Below, piece after piece: positions 33,866 through 42,763 of a DNA stretch of 64,000 nt (the first letter of the stretch is position 1; every line of letters begins with the position of its first letter). The translations under genes and the position numbers were made by a program. A model generated the notes under the pieces. It was not told the origin of the DNA. It saw nothing but the letters and a program-made list of their open reading frames with translations, and ran no database searches. Origin of the DNA: Mycobacteriaceae bacterium (GTDB lineage Bacteria > Actinomycetota > Actinomycetes > Mycobacteriales > Mycobacteriaceae); the NCBI GenBank assembly GCA_028726465.1, contig JAQYQB010000012.1:186001-250000 (forward strand), given 5' to 3'.

Positions 33866-34093
33866 ATGTCGGTCTTTGCGGTCATTGATACCGAAACCAC
33901 CGGCTTTAACAAGCGCTACGACCGCATCATTGAACTTGCTGCCGTGCGCGCTGACGCATACTTCAATCCCGTCGACTCCTGGCACACATTGCTCAACCCT
34001 GACACCAAAGCCGTGTCCACTACTCGGGGGGACACCCCGCCCACCTCGGCACTCAACCCTGCTGTGGGGGTTACTCGTAGCGAAGCGAGCTGA
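33866..34093 (+). pseudogene. DnaQ-like (epsilon) 3'-5' exonuclease, N-terminal fragment
   Basis: MSVFAVIDTETTGFNKRYDRIIELAAVRAD holds the ExoI DxE metal motif of DEDD exonucleases, followed by WHTLLNPD. After about residue 50 similarity ends and the frame runs into the 3' end of the convergent multicopper oxidase. ExoII and ExoIII motifs are missing, so it is non-functional. It was probably joined to the metal genes by recombination. Confidence 0.6.
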
Positions 34094-35552
34094 GCATCCC
34101 GGTTTCCATGTGATAGGCGTTATGGCAGTGAAATGCCCACTCACCGGGGTTGTCAGCGATCAGGTCGGCGATCATGGTTTCACCGTGGCGGAGAAGGACG
34201 GTGTCCTTGCGTAGCCCGCCGCTGCCGGGCAGCGCCCACGTGTGGCCGTGGATGTGCATGGGATGGGGCATCATGGTCCTGTTGCGCATGACCATCCGCA
34301 GGCGCTGGCCCCCCTGCACGGTCGCGGAGGAGGATTGGCCGTCGGTGAGAATGCTCCATTCATACGGCATCATCTGCCCGCCCAGGTCGATGCTGACTTC
34401 TCGGTCTGGTGTGTCCTCGGGCAGGAGTGCACGGTCTGCTGGCTTCAGGGAGGACAGAAGCAGTCCGGTGGACGACAACTCGGGGAAGTCGACATCGGGG
34501 TGGGGGACCTGGCCGCCGGCGGTGCGGATGACGGCGAAGGCGCGGTCGTCCTTACCCACCGTCAAAGCCGTGAGCGGGAAGATGCCGTCGCCGAGGATGA
34601 CCTCGACGTCGACACGCTCGCCCATCGACAGGTAGATCGATTCGGTCTCCCGGGGCTGGACAGGGAAGCCGTCGGTGTGGGTGACGGTCATGCGGTGACC
34701 ACCGAGGGCCACCTTGAAGATGGTGTCACCGCCGGAGTTGATAAACCGCAGGCGGGCCTTGTCGCCCGGGCGAGCCTCGAAGGTCCGGTGAGCACGGGGG
34801 ATACGTCCGTTGATGAGGTAGTGCGGATACATCACATCGCCGGCATCCCCGCCCAGTACCCGGTCCGGGGTGCCGTGCATCATATGGCCGTGACCTCCCA
34901 TCCCCTCCTTCCCGTTATGGTCGCCCGAACCCATTCCGGTGAGCTTGTCGAGCTCATCGTCGGGAGTGCCCTGAATGCCATCGACCCAGTCGTCGAGCAC
35001 GATGGTCCACTCGACGTCCTGGTCCTCAGCGTCTTGCGGATCACGGACGATCAGTGGGGCGTGGAGGCCGCGATCAAGCTGCAGGCCGGAGTGGGAATGG
35101 TAGAAGTAGGTGCCACCGTGGGGGACTTCAAAAACATAGGAGAAAGACTCGCCAGGTTCAATGGGGTCCTGGGTCATGCCGGGCACACCGTCGGCTGCAT
35201 TGTGGAGTGCGATGCCATGCCAGTGGATGGAGGTGCTCTCAGGCAGTTCATTGATGATATCGACCTGGAGGACGTCGCCGGCGGTGGCCTCAATGGCCGC
35301 ATCCCCGGTGTCAGAGACGTATCCCCACGTCTTGGCTTCGATACCGCCGATATCTAGAGAGAGGGGCCGGGCGGTCAGTGTCCGGCGCACCGTTGGCTCA
35401 CCGAGCGCAGTGGGGGTGGGAGTGGGGCGAAGAGAGGAACCTGGTGCCGAGGCAGCGGGTCCAGGGTCGCTGGTGCAGGCGGCCACGGCCCCGGTGCCGG
35501 CGAGGACGAGCCCGCCGAGCAGAAACTGTCGTCGGGAAAATCCGTTCATCAT
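34071..35552 (-). CDS. copO: Tat-exported multicopper oxidase CopO
   Basis: 493 residues. N-terminal twin-arginine signal FSRRQFLLGG with a lipobox-like AVAACTSD, so a Tat-exported lipoprotein is likely. Copper ligands: HWHG, HSHSG, HPMHIHGH and the C-terminal HCHNAYHMETGM. A His/Met/Gly-rich insert (GSGDHNGKEGMGGHGHMMHG) lies mid-chain, as in copper-resistance oxidases. It would oxidise Cu(I) outside the cell. Placement next to cueP and divergent from copRS matches copO (cg3287) of C. glutamicum. Confidence 0.88.
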   Translation of the reverse strand: MMNGFSRRQFLLGGLVLAGTGAVAACTSDPGPAASAPGSSLRPTPTPTALGEPTVRRTLTARPLSLDIGGIEAKTWGYVSDTGDAAIEATAGDVLQVDIINELPESTSIHWHGIALHNAADGVPGMTQDPIEPGESFSYVFEVPHGGTYFYHSHSGLQLDRGLHAPLIVRDPQDAEDQDVEWTIVLDDWVDGIQGTPDDELDKLTGMGSGDHNGKEGMGGHGHMMHGTPDRVLGGDAGDVMYPHYLINGRIPRAHRTFEARPGDKARLRFINSGGDTIFKVALGGHRMTVTHTDGFPVQPRETESIYLSMGERVDVEVILGDGIFPLTALTVGKDDRAFAVIRTAGGQVPHPDVDFPELSSTGLLLSSLKPADRALLPEDTPDREVSIDLGGQMMPYEWSILTDGQSSSATVQGGQRLRMVMRNRTMMPHPMHIHGHTWALPGSGGLRKDTVLLRHGETMIADLIADNPGEWAFHCHNAYHMETGMLSSLRYE

Positions 35553-35623
35553 GATTTAACCTTCCTTGGTGTTAGATTTCAGTGACACGGGAGACAGGCG
35601 CAGGTGAGGACCCTGCTGAGCCA

Positions 35624-36199
35624 TCACGTCAGGTGCAGGTCTGTGACACAGGTGGCACCGTCGTCGGCGGTGGAAAACTCCACGGTGCCGGTACGCCCCT
35701 GGTAGCTGACCTCAATCAGGCCGGTGGCATCATCGGGAAGCCAGAAGCCAATAAACCCGTTGTCGAAGGTGGTTGTCGCCTCGTCCACCAGCACCTCACC
35801 GTTCACCTCATCGGTGATCGTGACCTGGATATCCTCATTGTCGAGTTCCCCCAGGCAGGTCGTGAGGCTGTGGTAGAAGCAGTCGTGGGTGGAGGTGAGA
35901 TAGGGTGCGATCGAGACATACGTCTGATTGTCGGGAAGATCGACCACGACTTCCTGGTCATCGCTCGAGAGCAGCAGTTCATCGGCACGCACTGAAGCGA
36001 TCAGATCCGTGGGACGCTCAGTGACCTTCTGCCGGTCGAGGTGATCAATGATCTCCACCGCGTCCATGGCGGCCAGGCCATGGGTAGCCAGGAATGTATC
36101 CTGGGACACCGTCCCGTCGGCGGTGGGTTCCGGGTCGGCGGCCGAACACCCCGTGAGGGCGAGGGCAAGGGCGGCGGCTGCGAACGCTGCTCGTTTCAC
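35624..36199 (-). CDS. CueP-like copper-binding lipoprotein
   Basis: 191 residues. Lipoprotein signal (ALALALTGCSAADPEP) and the CueP hallmark CFYHSLTTCLGEL with two Cys that bind copper in the family, plus a third Cys (DGATCVTDL). CueP proteins hold or reduce copper outside the membrane. It precedes copO on the same strand (71-bp gap) and corresponds in place to cg3286 of C. glutamicum. Its promoter faces copR across a 400-bp gap. Confidence 0.8.
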   Translation of the reverse strand: MKRAAFAAAALALALTGCSAADPEPTADGTVSQDTFLATHGLAAMDAVEIIDHLDRQKVTERPTDLIASVRADELLLSSDDQEVVVDLPDNQTYVSIAPYLTSTHDCFYHSLTTCLGELDNEDIQVTITDEVNGEVLVDEATTTFDNGFIGFWLPDDATGLIEVSYQGRTGTVEFSTADDGATCVTDLHLT

Positions 36200-36603
36200 G
36201 TCAATCTCCTTGAATCATGGTAAGACCGTGAGAAGACACCGCCTCAAGGTCGATGCCATACCTTTATTTAGCACGGGTGCCTGACGGACTAGAAATCAAA
36301 AACCCTGCTCACGGCCTTATAACAGGGCGAAAAAGGGGTGAATTCGGTGGGCTGGGTCACCACCAGGACACCACCCCACAACCGTGGGCGATGTCCTTCT
36401 ACCCGCCCCGAGTATGCGGTGCAGGCAGTGAAATCCCTGGTGGCGCCTGCTGAACCGACCAGGGGAGGCGATGCCGCCGGCCCGGGGTGGGGCACAGGGG
36501 TGACGGCGGTCGAAGGGTGATGTTTGAAGATTTGATGAAGATTTCCCCGCCGGGCACTGAGCGAGGGTGGTATTCCCCTCTGGCCGGAGCGATACTGGGG
36601 TCC
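36200..36603. other. Divergent cueP/copR intergenic region
   Basis: About 400 bp with no credible gene. It contains the CopR box (36525-36544), about 60 bp before copR. A GTGGTATTC -10-like element follows at about 36567. On the cueP side only a modest repeat (CCCTG..CAGGG at 36302-36328) is visible and no second CopR box could be found by eye. Confidence 0.5.
36525..36544 (+). promoter_or_regulatory. CopR box
   Basis: TGAAGATTT-ga-TGAAGATTT: a perfect 9-bp direct repeat with an 11-bp period. It is the CopR motif as I recall it for C. glutamicum (TGAAGATTTnnTGAAGATTT). It sits where an OmpR-type activator would contact polymerase at a -10 near 36567, ahead of copRS. Confidence 0.8.
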
Positions 36604-37326
36604 ATGGCTAACCGCACACCGACCACCGCCACACCCCCGGGGCGGGTGCTGGTCGTCGATGATGAACAACCCCTGGCTCAGATGGTGGCCTCCTACCTCA
36701 TCCGGGCCGGCTTCGATACCCGCCAGGCGCACACCGGCACCCAGGCCGTGGACGAGGCCCGTCGCTTTTCCCCCGATGTTGTGGTGCTGGATCTAGGGCT
36801 GCCCGAACTCGACGGCCTGGAGGTGTGCCGACGGATCCGCACCTTCTCGGACTGCTACATCCTCATGCTCACCGCGCGTGGCAGCGAGGACGATAAGATC
36901 AGCGGATTGACCTTGGGGGCGGATGACTACATCACCAAACCTTTTAGCATCCGGGAACTGGTGACCCGGGTGCATGCGGTGCTGCGCCGCCCACGCACCA
37001 GCACCACCCCACCGCAGGTGACCACCCCCTTGATCGTCGGTGACCTCATCCTTGACCCCGTCGCCCATCAGGTGCGGGTGGGGGAGACGACCGTGGAGCT
37101 CACCCGCACGGAGTTCGAGCTGCTGGTTGCCCTGGCCCTGCGCCCCGGCCAGGTGCTGACCCGCCACGACCTGGTCACCGAGGTCTGGGACACCACCTGG
37201 GTCGGTGATGAACGCATCGTCGATGTCCACATCGGCAACTTGCGTCGCAAGCTCGGCACCGACACCCAGGGCCGGGGGTTTATCGACACCGTGCGTGGCG
37301 TGGGCTACCGGGTGGGGCTGCCATGA
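36604..37326 (+). CDS. copR: Copper response regulator CopR (OmpR family)
   Basis: 240 residues from ATG 36604. Receiver: VVDDEQPL, phospho-acceptor Asp in VVLDLGLPELDG, LTARG and ADDYITKPF; C-terminal winged helix with ELTRTEFELL and VDVHIGNLRRKLG. It activates copper-resistance genes on phosphorylation by CopS. The longer frame to 36487 has no homology and contains the CopR box. ATGA overlap with copS. Confidence 0.9.
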   Translation: MANRTPTTATPPGRVLVVDDEQPLAQMVASYLIRAGFDTRQAHTGTQAVDEARRFSPDVVVLDLGLPELDGLEVCRRIRTFSDCYILMLTARGSEDDKISGLTLGADDYITKPFSIRELVTRVHAVLRRPRTSTTPPQVTTPLIVGDLILDPVAHQVRVGETTVELTRTEFELLVALALRPGQVLTRHDLVTEVWDTTWVGDERIVDVHIGNLRRKLGTDTQGRGFIDTVRGVGYRVGLP

Positions 37327-38450
37327 ATCACGGACCCGGCCTGACCTTCCGCTTCCTGGCCGCCCAGGTGTTGGTCGTGGTGATTAGCCTGCTGGTGGCC
37401 GCGGCCGTGGCCACGATGGTGGGCCCGACCCTATTCCATGATCATATGTTGATGACCGGCCGGGAGGACCCCTCGCTGGAGCTGTTCCATGCCGAGCAGG
37501 CCTACCGGGGCGCCAACCTGATCACCCTGGTCGTCGCCCTGCCCACCGCCTTGATCAGCGCCCTGCTGGCCAGCCTGTGGCTATCGCGTCGTCTGCGCAC
37601 CCCCCTGCAGAATCTCACCCGCGCCGCTACCAGCCTGACGGCCGGCAACTCCCGTATCCGCGTGCCCACCGGAAAAGCAGGCCCCGAGGTCACCACCCTG
37701 GCGCATGCCTTCAACACCATGGCCGACCGGCTGGAACACACCGAACAGGTCCGCCGCCAGATGCTCTCTGATCTGGCCCACGAAATGGGCACCCCCTTAT
37801 CGGTGCTCACGGTCTACCTCGATGGTCTCCAGGACGGGGTCGTGGACTGGAATAATGCCACCCACACGATCATGGCTGACCAACTCACCCGCCTGACCCG
37901 GTTGATGGAAGACATCGACGATGTCTCCCGGGCCCAGGAACGCCGGATCGATTTGGACCTGGCGGAGGAAGGGCTCGGGGATCTGCTCCATACCGCCGCT
38001 GCTGCCGCGGGGGAAGCTTATGCTGACAAAGGCGTCGATTTACAGGTCGAGACCATTACAGACACCGCCCGGGTGTTCGTGGACCGGCAACGCTTCGGCC
38101 AGGTGATAAGCAATCTGCTGTCGAACGCGCTACGGCACACCCCGGCTGGCGGGCAGGTCCGGATCAGCGTCCACCGACAGGGGGCGTCCACCGCGCTCAT
38201 CCACGTCGCCGATGACGGCGAGGGCATCCCACCTGACCAGCTCAGACACATCTTCGAACGCTTCTACCGGGGGGATGCCGCCCGCAGCCGGGACGACGGC
38301 GGGTCCGGTATCGGTCTGACCATCTCCAAGGCATTGATCGAGGCCCACGGTGGCACTCTCACCGCCACCTCCCCCGGACCCGGTCGCGGAGCGGTGTTTG
38401 CCCTCCGCCTCCCGCTGTCCCCTCCCGACAGTGAGGAGGCTGCTCGATGA
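37323..38450 (+). CDS. copS: Copper sensor histidine kinase CopS
   Basis: 375 residues. Two membrane segments (about 10-35 and 60-82) flank a short extracellular loop containing His and Met (FHDHMLMTGRED), a plausible copper-sensing patch. HAMP, then the H-box LSDLAHEMGTPLSVL, N-box SNLLSNALRHTP, G1 DDGEGIPPDQ and G2 GGSGIGLTI. It phosphorylates CopR. It overlaps copR by 4 bp. Confidence 0.9.
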   Translation: MNHGPGLTFRFLAAQVLVVVISLLVAAAVATMVGPTLFHDHMLMTGREDPSLELFHAEQAYRGANLITLVVALPTALISALLASLWLSRRLRTPLQNLTRAATSLTAGNSRIRVPTGKAGPEVTTLAHAFNTMADRLEHTEQVRRQMLSDLAHEMGTPLSVLTVYLDGLQDGVVDWNNATHTIMADQLTRLTRLMEDIDDVSRAQERRIDLDLAEEGLGDLLHTAAAAAGEAYADKGVDLQVETITDTARVFVDRQRFGQVISNLLSNALRHTPAGGQVRISVHRQGASTALIHVADDGEGIPPDQLRHIFERFYRGDAARSRDDGGSGIGLTISKALIEAHGGTLTATSPGPGRGAVFALRLPLSPPDSEEAAR

Positions 38451-38488
38451 CCACACCCTGCGCCGCGTGAGAGCCGCGCCCCCACCCA

Positions 38489-38516
38489 TTGAAAATATAC
38501 CCCCGGGGGGTATACG
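38489..38516 (+). promoter_or_regulatory. Promoter with CsoR-like palindrome
   Basis: -35 TTGAAA (38489-38494), 16-bp spacer, -10 TATACG (38511-38516). The spacer and -10 hold the perfect 19-bp palindrome TATACCCCC-G-GGGGGTATA (38496-38514), the form of Cu(I)-sensor CsoR operators (TACCCC..GGGGTA). So the chaperone-copB genes are probably repressed by a CsoR protein encoded elsewhere, as well as lying in the CopRS locus. Confidence 0.7.
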
Positions 38517-38561
38517 CTAGAGTGACATCACCGCATCCCACCGACTCGTAGGAGCTTTCCC

Positions 38562-38888
38562 ATGATCACCTCCCCGCCCCGCCTCTTGCCGATGGCCTCC
38601 CACGGCTGCAGCTGTTGCGGACCTGCCTCACGTGCCGACACCGCCTCCATCCCTGCCGCCAGCGACTCGTCAGCAGGAGGGTCCTCCCCTAGCTACCAGG
38701 TCACCGGCCTGACCTGCGGGCACTGCGCGAAAAGCGTGACCCAGGCCCTTCAGACCCTCCCCCAGGTCGACGACGTCCAGATTGATCTCGCTGCTGGTGG
38801 TGTTTCCACCGTCACGGTCACCGGTGTCGTACCTCCGGAGATGGTTCGCCGGGCCATCGAGGAGGCCGGCTACACCGTCTTATCCTGA
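38562..38888 (+). CDS. Heavy-metal-associated domain protein, CopZ-like copper chaperone
   Basis: 108 residues. A Cys-rich N-terminus (HGCSCCGPAS), a Ser/Ala linker, then an HMA domain with the Cu(I) motif LTCGHCAKSV and the usual beta-alpha-beta spacing. It would carry Cu(I) to CopB. It occupies the place of cg3282 in C. glutamicum. AGGAG 11 bp before the ATG. The extra N-terminal Cys cluster is longer than in typical 70-residue CopZ. Confidence 0.82.
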   Translation: MITSPPRLLPMASHGCSCCGPASRADTASIPAASDSSAGGSSPSYQVTGLTCGHCAKSVTQALQTLPQVDDVQIDLAAGGVSTVTVTGVVPPEMVRRAIEEAGYTVLS

Positions 38889-38939
38889 TCGGTTTTACCC
38901 ATCATCTCGACCCCGACCGGGTTGAGCGAAAGGAACGTC

Positions 38940-41174
38940 ATGAGCACTCCCCACCATTCCGGTGATCACCATGGTGATCACCCCGCTCCGGAAACAGACC
39001 ACACCCACCACCCGGATCATGCCAGCCATGAACACCACGCAGATGCCGACTCCCACGGCCAGGCGATGCCCCACGATCACCCTCACTCCGCCCTGGACGA
39101 AGACCACCACGTTCATGGTCACGGCGAACACGCCGGACACAGCACCGCAATGTTTCGGGGCCGCTTCTGGTGGTCGCTGATTCTGTCCATTCCCGTCGTT
39201 ATTTTCAGTCCCATGGTCGCCCACCTGCTCGGCTACCACCTCCCGGCATTCCCTGGTTCCACCTGGATCCCCCCGGTGCTGGGCACGATCATCTTCGTCT
39301 ACGGCGGAATGCCTTTCCTCAAGGGCGGATGGAAAGAACTGAAATCCCGCCAACCCGGGATGATGCTCCTGATCGCCATGGCCATCACCGTGGCGTTTGT
39401 GGCCTCCTGGGTCACCACTCTGGGGCTGGGCGGTTTTGAGCTGGACTTCTGGTGGGAGCTGGCCCTGCTGGTGACCATCATGCTGCTGGGGCACTGGCTG
39501 GAGATGCGCGCTCTCGGGGCCGCGTCCTCCGCGCTTGACGCGCTGGCTGCCCTGCTGCCGGATGAGGCCGAGAAAGTCATCGACGGGACTACCCGCACCG
39601 TGGCCATCTCCGAGCTGGTCGTCGACGACGTCGTGCTGGTGAGGGCCGGTGCCCGAGTGCCGGCCGACGGAACCATCCTCGACGGAGCCGCCGAATTCGA
39701 TGAGGCGATGATCACTGGCGAATCCCGTCCCGTCTTCCGCGACACCGGTGACAAGGTGGTCGCCGGTACCGTGGCCACCGACAACACCGTCCGCATCCGG
39801 GTGGAGGCTACCGGCGGGGACACCGCCCTGGCCGGGATCCAACGCATGGTTGCCGACGCCCAGGAGTCCTCCTCCCGGGCCCAGGCCCTGGCGGATCGGG
39901 CGGCAGCGTTGTTGTTCTGGTTCGCGCTGATCTCCGCTCTGATCACCGCGGTGGTGTGGACCACCATCGGCAGCCCAGACGATGCCGTGGTGCGCACGGT
40001 TACGGTGCTAGTCATCGCCTGTCCGCACGCCCTGGGCCTGGCGATTCCTCTGGTCATTGCGATCTCCAGCGAGCGGGCCGCGAAATCCGGGGTGCTCATC
40101 AAGGACCGGATGGCGCTCGAGCGGATGCGCACCATCGACGTGGTGCTCTTCGACAAAACCGGCACCCTGACCGAGGGTGCGCACGCGGTCACCGGTGTCG
40201 CCCCGGTGCCCGGTACTTCGGAAGGGCACCTGCTGGCCCTGGCCGCCGCCGCCGAGGCCGATAGTGAACACCCCGTGGCCCGCGCCATCGTGGCTGCCGC
40301 GGCCGCACACCCGGAGGCCTCACGCCGCCCACTGCGCGCAACCGGTTTCACCGCCGCCTCCGGCCGCGGGGTCCGGGCCACTGTCGATGGCGCTGAGATC
40401 CTCGTGGGTGGGCCGAACATGCTGCGCGAGTTCAACCTCACCACCCCGGCCGAGCTCACCGACACCACCAGCGCCTGGACCGGGCGTGGGGCCGGCGTGC
40501 TCCATATTGTCCGCGACGGTCAGATCATCGGTGCCGTGGCCGTCGAGGACAAGATCCGCCCCGAATCCCGCGCCGCCGTCAAAGCCCTGCAGGACCGCGG
40601 GGTGAAGGTCGCGATGATCACCGGTGACGCGCAGCAGGTGGCCCAGGCAGTGAGCAAGGACCTGGGGATCGATGAAGTCTTCGCCGAGGTCCTGCCCCAG
40701 GACAAGGACACCAAGGTCACCCAGTTACAGGAGCGTGGCCTGAGCGTGGCCATGGTCGGTGATGGTGTCAATGACGCCCCCGCTCTGACCCGCGCGGAGG
40801 TCGGTATCGCCATCGGTGCCGGCACGGATGTGGCCATGGAATCTGCCGGGGTGGTTTTAGCCAGTGATGACCCGCGGGCAGTGCTGTCGATGATTGAGCT
40901 GTCCCAGGCCAGCTACCGCAAGATGATCCAGAACCTGATCTGGGCCTCTGGCTACAACATCCTCGCCGTGCCGCTGGCCGCCGGAGTGCTCGCCTCGATC
41001 GGGTTCGTGCTGTCCCCGGCCGTGGGCGCGATCTTGATGTCTGCCTCGACCATCGTGGTGGCCCTGAACGCCCAGCTGTTGCGCCGCATTGATCTGGAGC
41101 CGGCTCACCTGGCTCCGACCGACGGGAAGGAAGAACACAGTGAGTCGATATCCCCCGTAACCGTTACTGACTGA
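38940..41174 (+). CDS. copB: Copper-transporting P1B-type ATPase CopB
   Basis: 744 residues from ATG 38940. The first 70 residues are His-rich (HHSGDHHGDHPAPE..., HGHGEHAGH), replacing the Cys-type HMA domain. Eight membrane segments, TGE actuator in MITGESRPV, membrane metal motif CPH in VIACPHALGLAIPL, phosphorylation DKTGTLTEG, and hinge MVGDGVNDAPAL. CPH plus a His-rich start defines the CopB class that pumps Cu+/Ag+ or Cu2+ out. It follows the chaperone and precedes ydhK, probably in one operon. Confidence 0.92.
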   Translation: MSTPHHSGDHHGDHPAPETDHTHHPDHASHEHHADADSHGQAMPHDHPHSALDEDHHVHGHGEHAGHSTAMFRGRFWWSLILSIPVVIFSPMVAHLLGYHLPAFPGSTWIPPVLGTIIFVYGGMPFLKGGWKELKSRQPGMMLLIAMAITVAFVASWVTTLGLGGFELDFWWELALLVTIMLLGHWLEMRALGAASSALDALAALLPDEAEKVIDGTTRTVAISELVVDDVVLVRAGARVPADGTILDGAAEFDEAMITGESRPVFRDTGDKVVAGTVATDNTVRIRVEATGGDTALAGIQRMVADAQESSSRAQALADRAAALLFWFALISALITAVVWTTIGSPDDAVVRTVTVLVIACPHALGLAIPLVIAISSERAAKSGVLIKDRMALERMRTIDVVLFDKTGTLTEGAHAVTGVAPVPGTSEGHLLALAAAAEADSEHPVARAIVAAAAAHPEASRRPLRATGFTAASGRGVRATVDGAEILVGGPNMLREFNLTTPAELTDTTSAWTGRGAGVLHIVRDGQIIGAVAVEDKIRPESRAAVKALQDRGVKVAMITGDAQQVAQAVSKDLGIDEVFAEVLPQDKDTKVTQLQERGLSVAMVGDGVNDAPALTRAEVGIAIGAGTDVAMESAGVVLASDDPRAVLSMIELSQASYRKMIQNLIWASGYNILAVPLAAGVLASIGFVLSPAVGAILMSASTIVVALNAQLLRRIDLEPAHLAPTDGKEEHSESISPVTVTD

Positions 41175-41221
41175 CCTTGTCCCTCGACTCCTAACTCACA
41201 CCACCTTTGAAAGGAACACTC

Positions 41222-41836
41222 ATGAAACGCAGCATTACCCTCGCCGCCTTGGTACTGACCTCCACCCTGGCGCTGACCGCCTGCAGCGACGCCGCCGACA
41301 ACTCCGACGATGCCGACACCACCAGCACCACGACGGCAACCGCAGAGACCCACGAGACCCACCAGGAAGACTCCACCACTGCCGACGAAGAGCACGGCGG
41401 GCACGACCACCCTGCCGACGGCGGGGCACCGCCGGCAGGCATTGAAGAGGCCGAGGATCCCACGTACCCGGTGGGCACCGAGGTCATCCTCACCGCTGAC
41501 CACATGCCCGGCATGGATGGGGCCACCGCCACCATTTCCGGGGCGTTTGATACCACGACCTATTCGGTCAGCTACACCCCCACCGAGGGTGGGGCCCCGG
41601 TTACCGACCACCGCTGGGTCGTCCATGAGGAGCTCGTCGATCCGGGTCAGGCCCCCCTGCCCGACGGGGCGAGCGTTGTCCTAGATGCCGAGCACATGTC
41701 CGGCATGAAGGGTGCTGAGGCCACCATCGATTACTCCACCGAGGAGACGGTCTACATGGTTGATATCACCGTCGACGGGATGACGATGACCAACCACAAG
41801 TGGGTCACCGAGAGCGAGATCCAACCCGCCGAATAG
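41222..41836 (+). CDS. YdhK/DUF1541-family lipoprotein
   Basis: 204 residues. Lipoprotein signal with LALTACSDA; an acidic, His-containing linker (HETHQED..., EEHGGHDHPAD); then two DUF1541 repeats with VILTADHMPGMDGATATI and VVLDAEHMSGMKGAEATI, where the DHMPGM / EHMSGM motifs offer His/Met copper ligands. YdhK-type proteins are common in copper loci and may bind copper outside the membrane. It follows copB after 47 bp with GAAAGGA before the ATG. Confidence 0.85.
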   Translation: MKRSITLAALVLTSTLALTACSDAADNSDDADTTSTTTATAETHETHQEDSTTADEEHGGHDHPADGGAPPAGIEEAEDPTYPVGTEVILTADHMPGMDGATATISGAFDTTTYSVSYTPTEGGAPVTDHRWVVHEELVDPGQAPLPDGASVVLDAEHMSGMKGAEATIDYSTEETVYMVDITVDGMTMTNHKWVTESEIQPAE

Positions 41837-42006
41837 TCCACCCACCCTGAACCGCGAGACCAGACAAGGCACCCGCTCCAAGGTCGGTCATCAATCGCTG
41901 CCGACCATGCCACAGCACACCAGCCACACACGGAACCTGCACGCCCACAGGGCCCACGCTGAGGTAGGCCTTCTGTGTCACTGCTTCTCTTAGTCAGGGG
42001 AAATAT

Positions 42007-42046
42007 GCCCTGGAATGACCCTGGTGACAGGAGTTCATTCCAGGGC
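42007..42046 (+). terminator. Terminator after the cop operon
   Basis: GCCCTGGAATGA-N16-TCATTCCAGGGC, a perfect 12-bp stem, followed by TTTGTCT. It may also be part of the inner end of the IS6-type remnant that follows. Confidence 0.6.
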
Positions 42047-42049
42047 TTT

Positions 42050-42640
42050 GTCTCTGCCCACAGGCCAGTTCCTGGCGGGTGGATGAAACCTATATCCGGG
42101 TCGGCGGCAGGTGGTGCTACCTCTATCGGGGGATCGCCGCCGGTGGCCAGACCCTGGACTTTTTACCTCTCTCCGAAGCGGAACGTGGCCGCAGCGAAGC
42201 GTTTCCTGGCCAAGGCCGTCAGATCCAATGCGTCAGCCGGGTATCCCAGAGTGATCAACACAGATAAAGCACCCTCCCTAGCCAGGGCAATCGCCGAGTG
42301 GAAGTCCGAGGGAATCTGCCCGCCAACAGCGGAACACCGGCAGGTGAAATACCTCAACAACATCCTGGAAGGCGACCATGGTCGGCTGAAGCGGATCCTC
42401 GGGCCGAAAGGCGCGTTTAAGAACCGGACATCTGCATATCGGACGTTGAAAGGGATGGAGGCGATGCACTCCTTGCGGAAAGGGCAAGGCACGATGTTTG
42501 CCCTCACGGGCAACCGAACCCAGACGCGGTGATCGTCAATCGAGTCTTCGAGACGGCCTAACAACGCCCACACGCAGCGGTCATCAGGGGATGAGAAACT
42601 GAGTCTTCGCTGCTCTCCGCCCAACTTTGCAACAGCACCC
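42050..42640 (+). mobile_element. IS6-family (IS1628-like) remnant
   Basis: The DDE transposase is 5'-truncated and frameshifted: WRVDETYIRVGGRWCYLYRG reads from about 42070 in one frame, and AAAKRFLAKAV..NTDKAP, HRQVKYLNN and EGDHGRLKRI in another from about 42184. The right end AACTTTGCAACAG (42623-42635) is the typical IS6-family terminal repeat; the left end is lost. Inactive. Confidence 0.8.
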
Positions 42641-42750
42641 TCCAAGAACGATTCAAGGGCCTGGCCCCGATGCAGTATCGGAACCAGGCCCCCGCAAAGA
42701 CCCTAACCATTTAGAATTAACCCAGTCCAGAAAATGGGGGTCAGTTCACT
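42641..42750 (+). mobile_element. IS3-type orfB tail remnant
   Basis: LQERFKGLAPMQYRNQA matches the C-terminal signature of IS3-family OrfB (…SPMQYR…). A terminal-repeat-like GTCCAGAAAATGGGGGTCAG closes it. Only about 110 bp survive, butted against the IS6 remnant. Confidence 0.55.
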
Positions 42751-42763
42751 CGGGATGGGCTTA

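Noticed and set aside
36253..36453. Short frames in the cueP-copR gap
   Set aside because: No ribosome-binding site, no homology, and the gap is expected to be regulatory.
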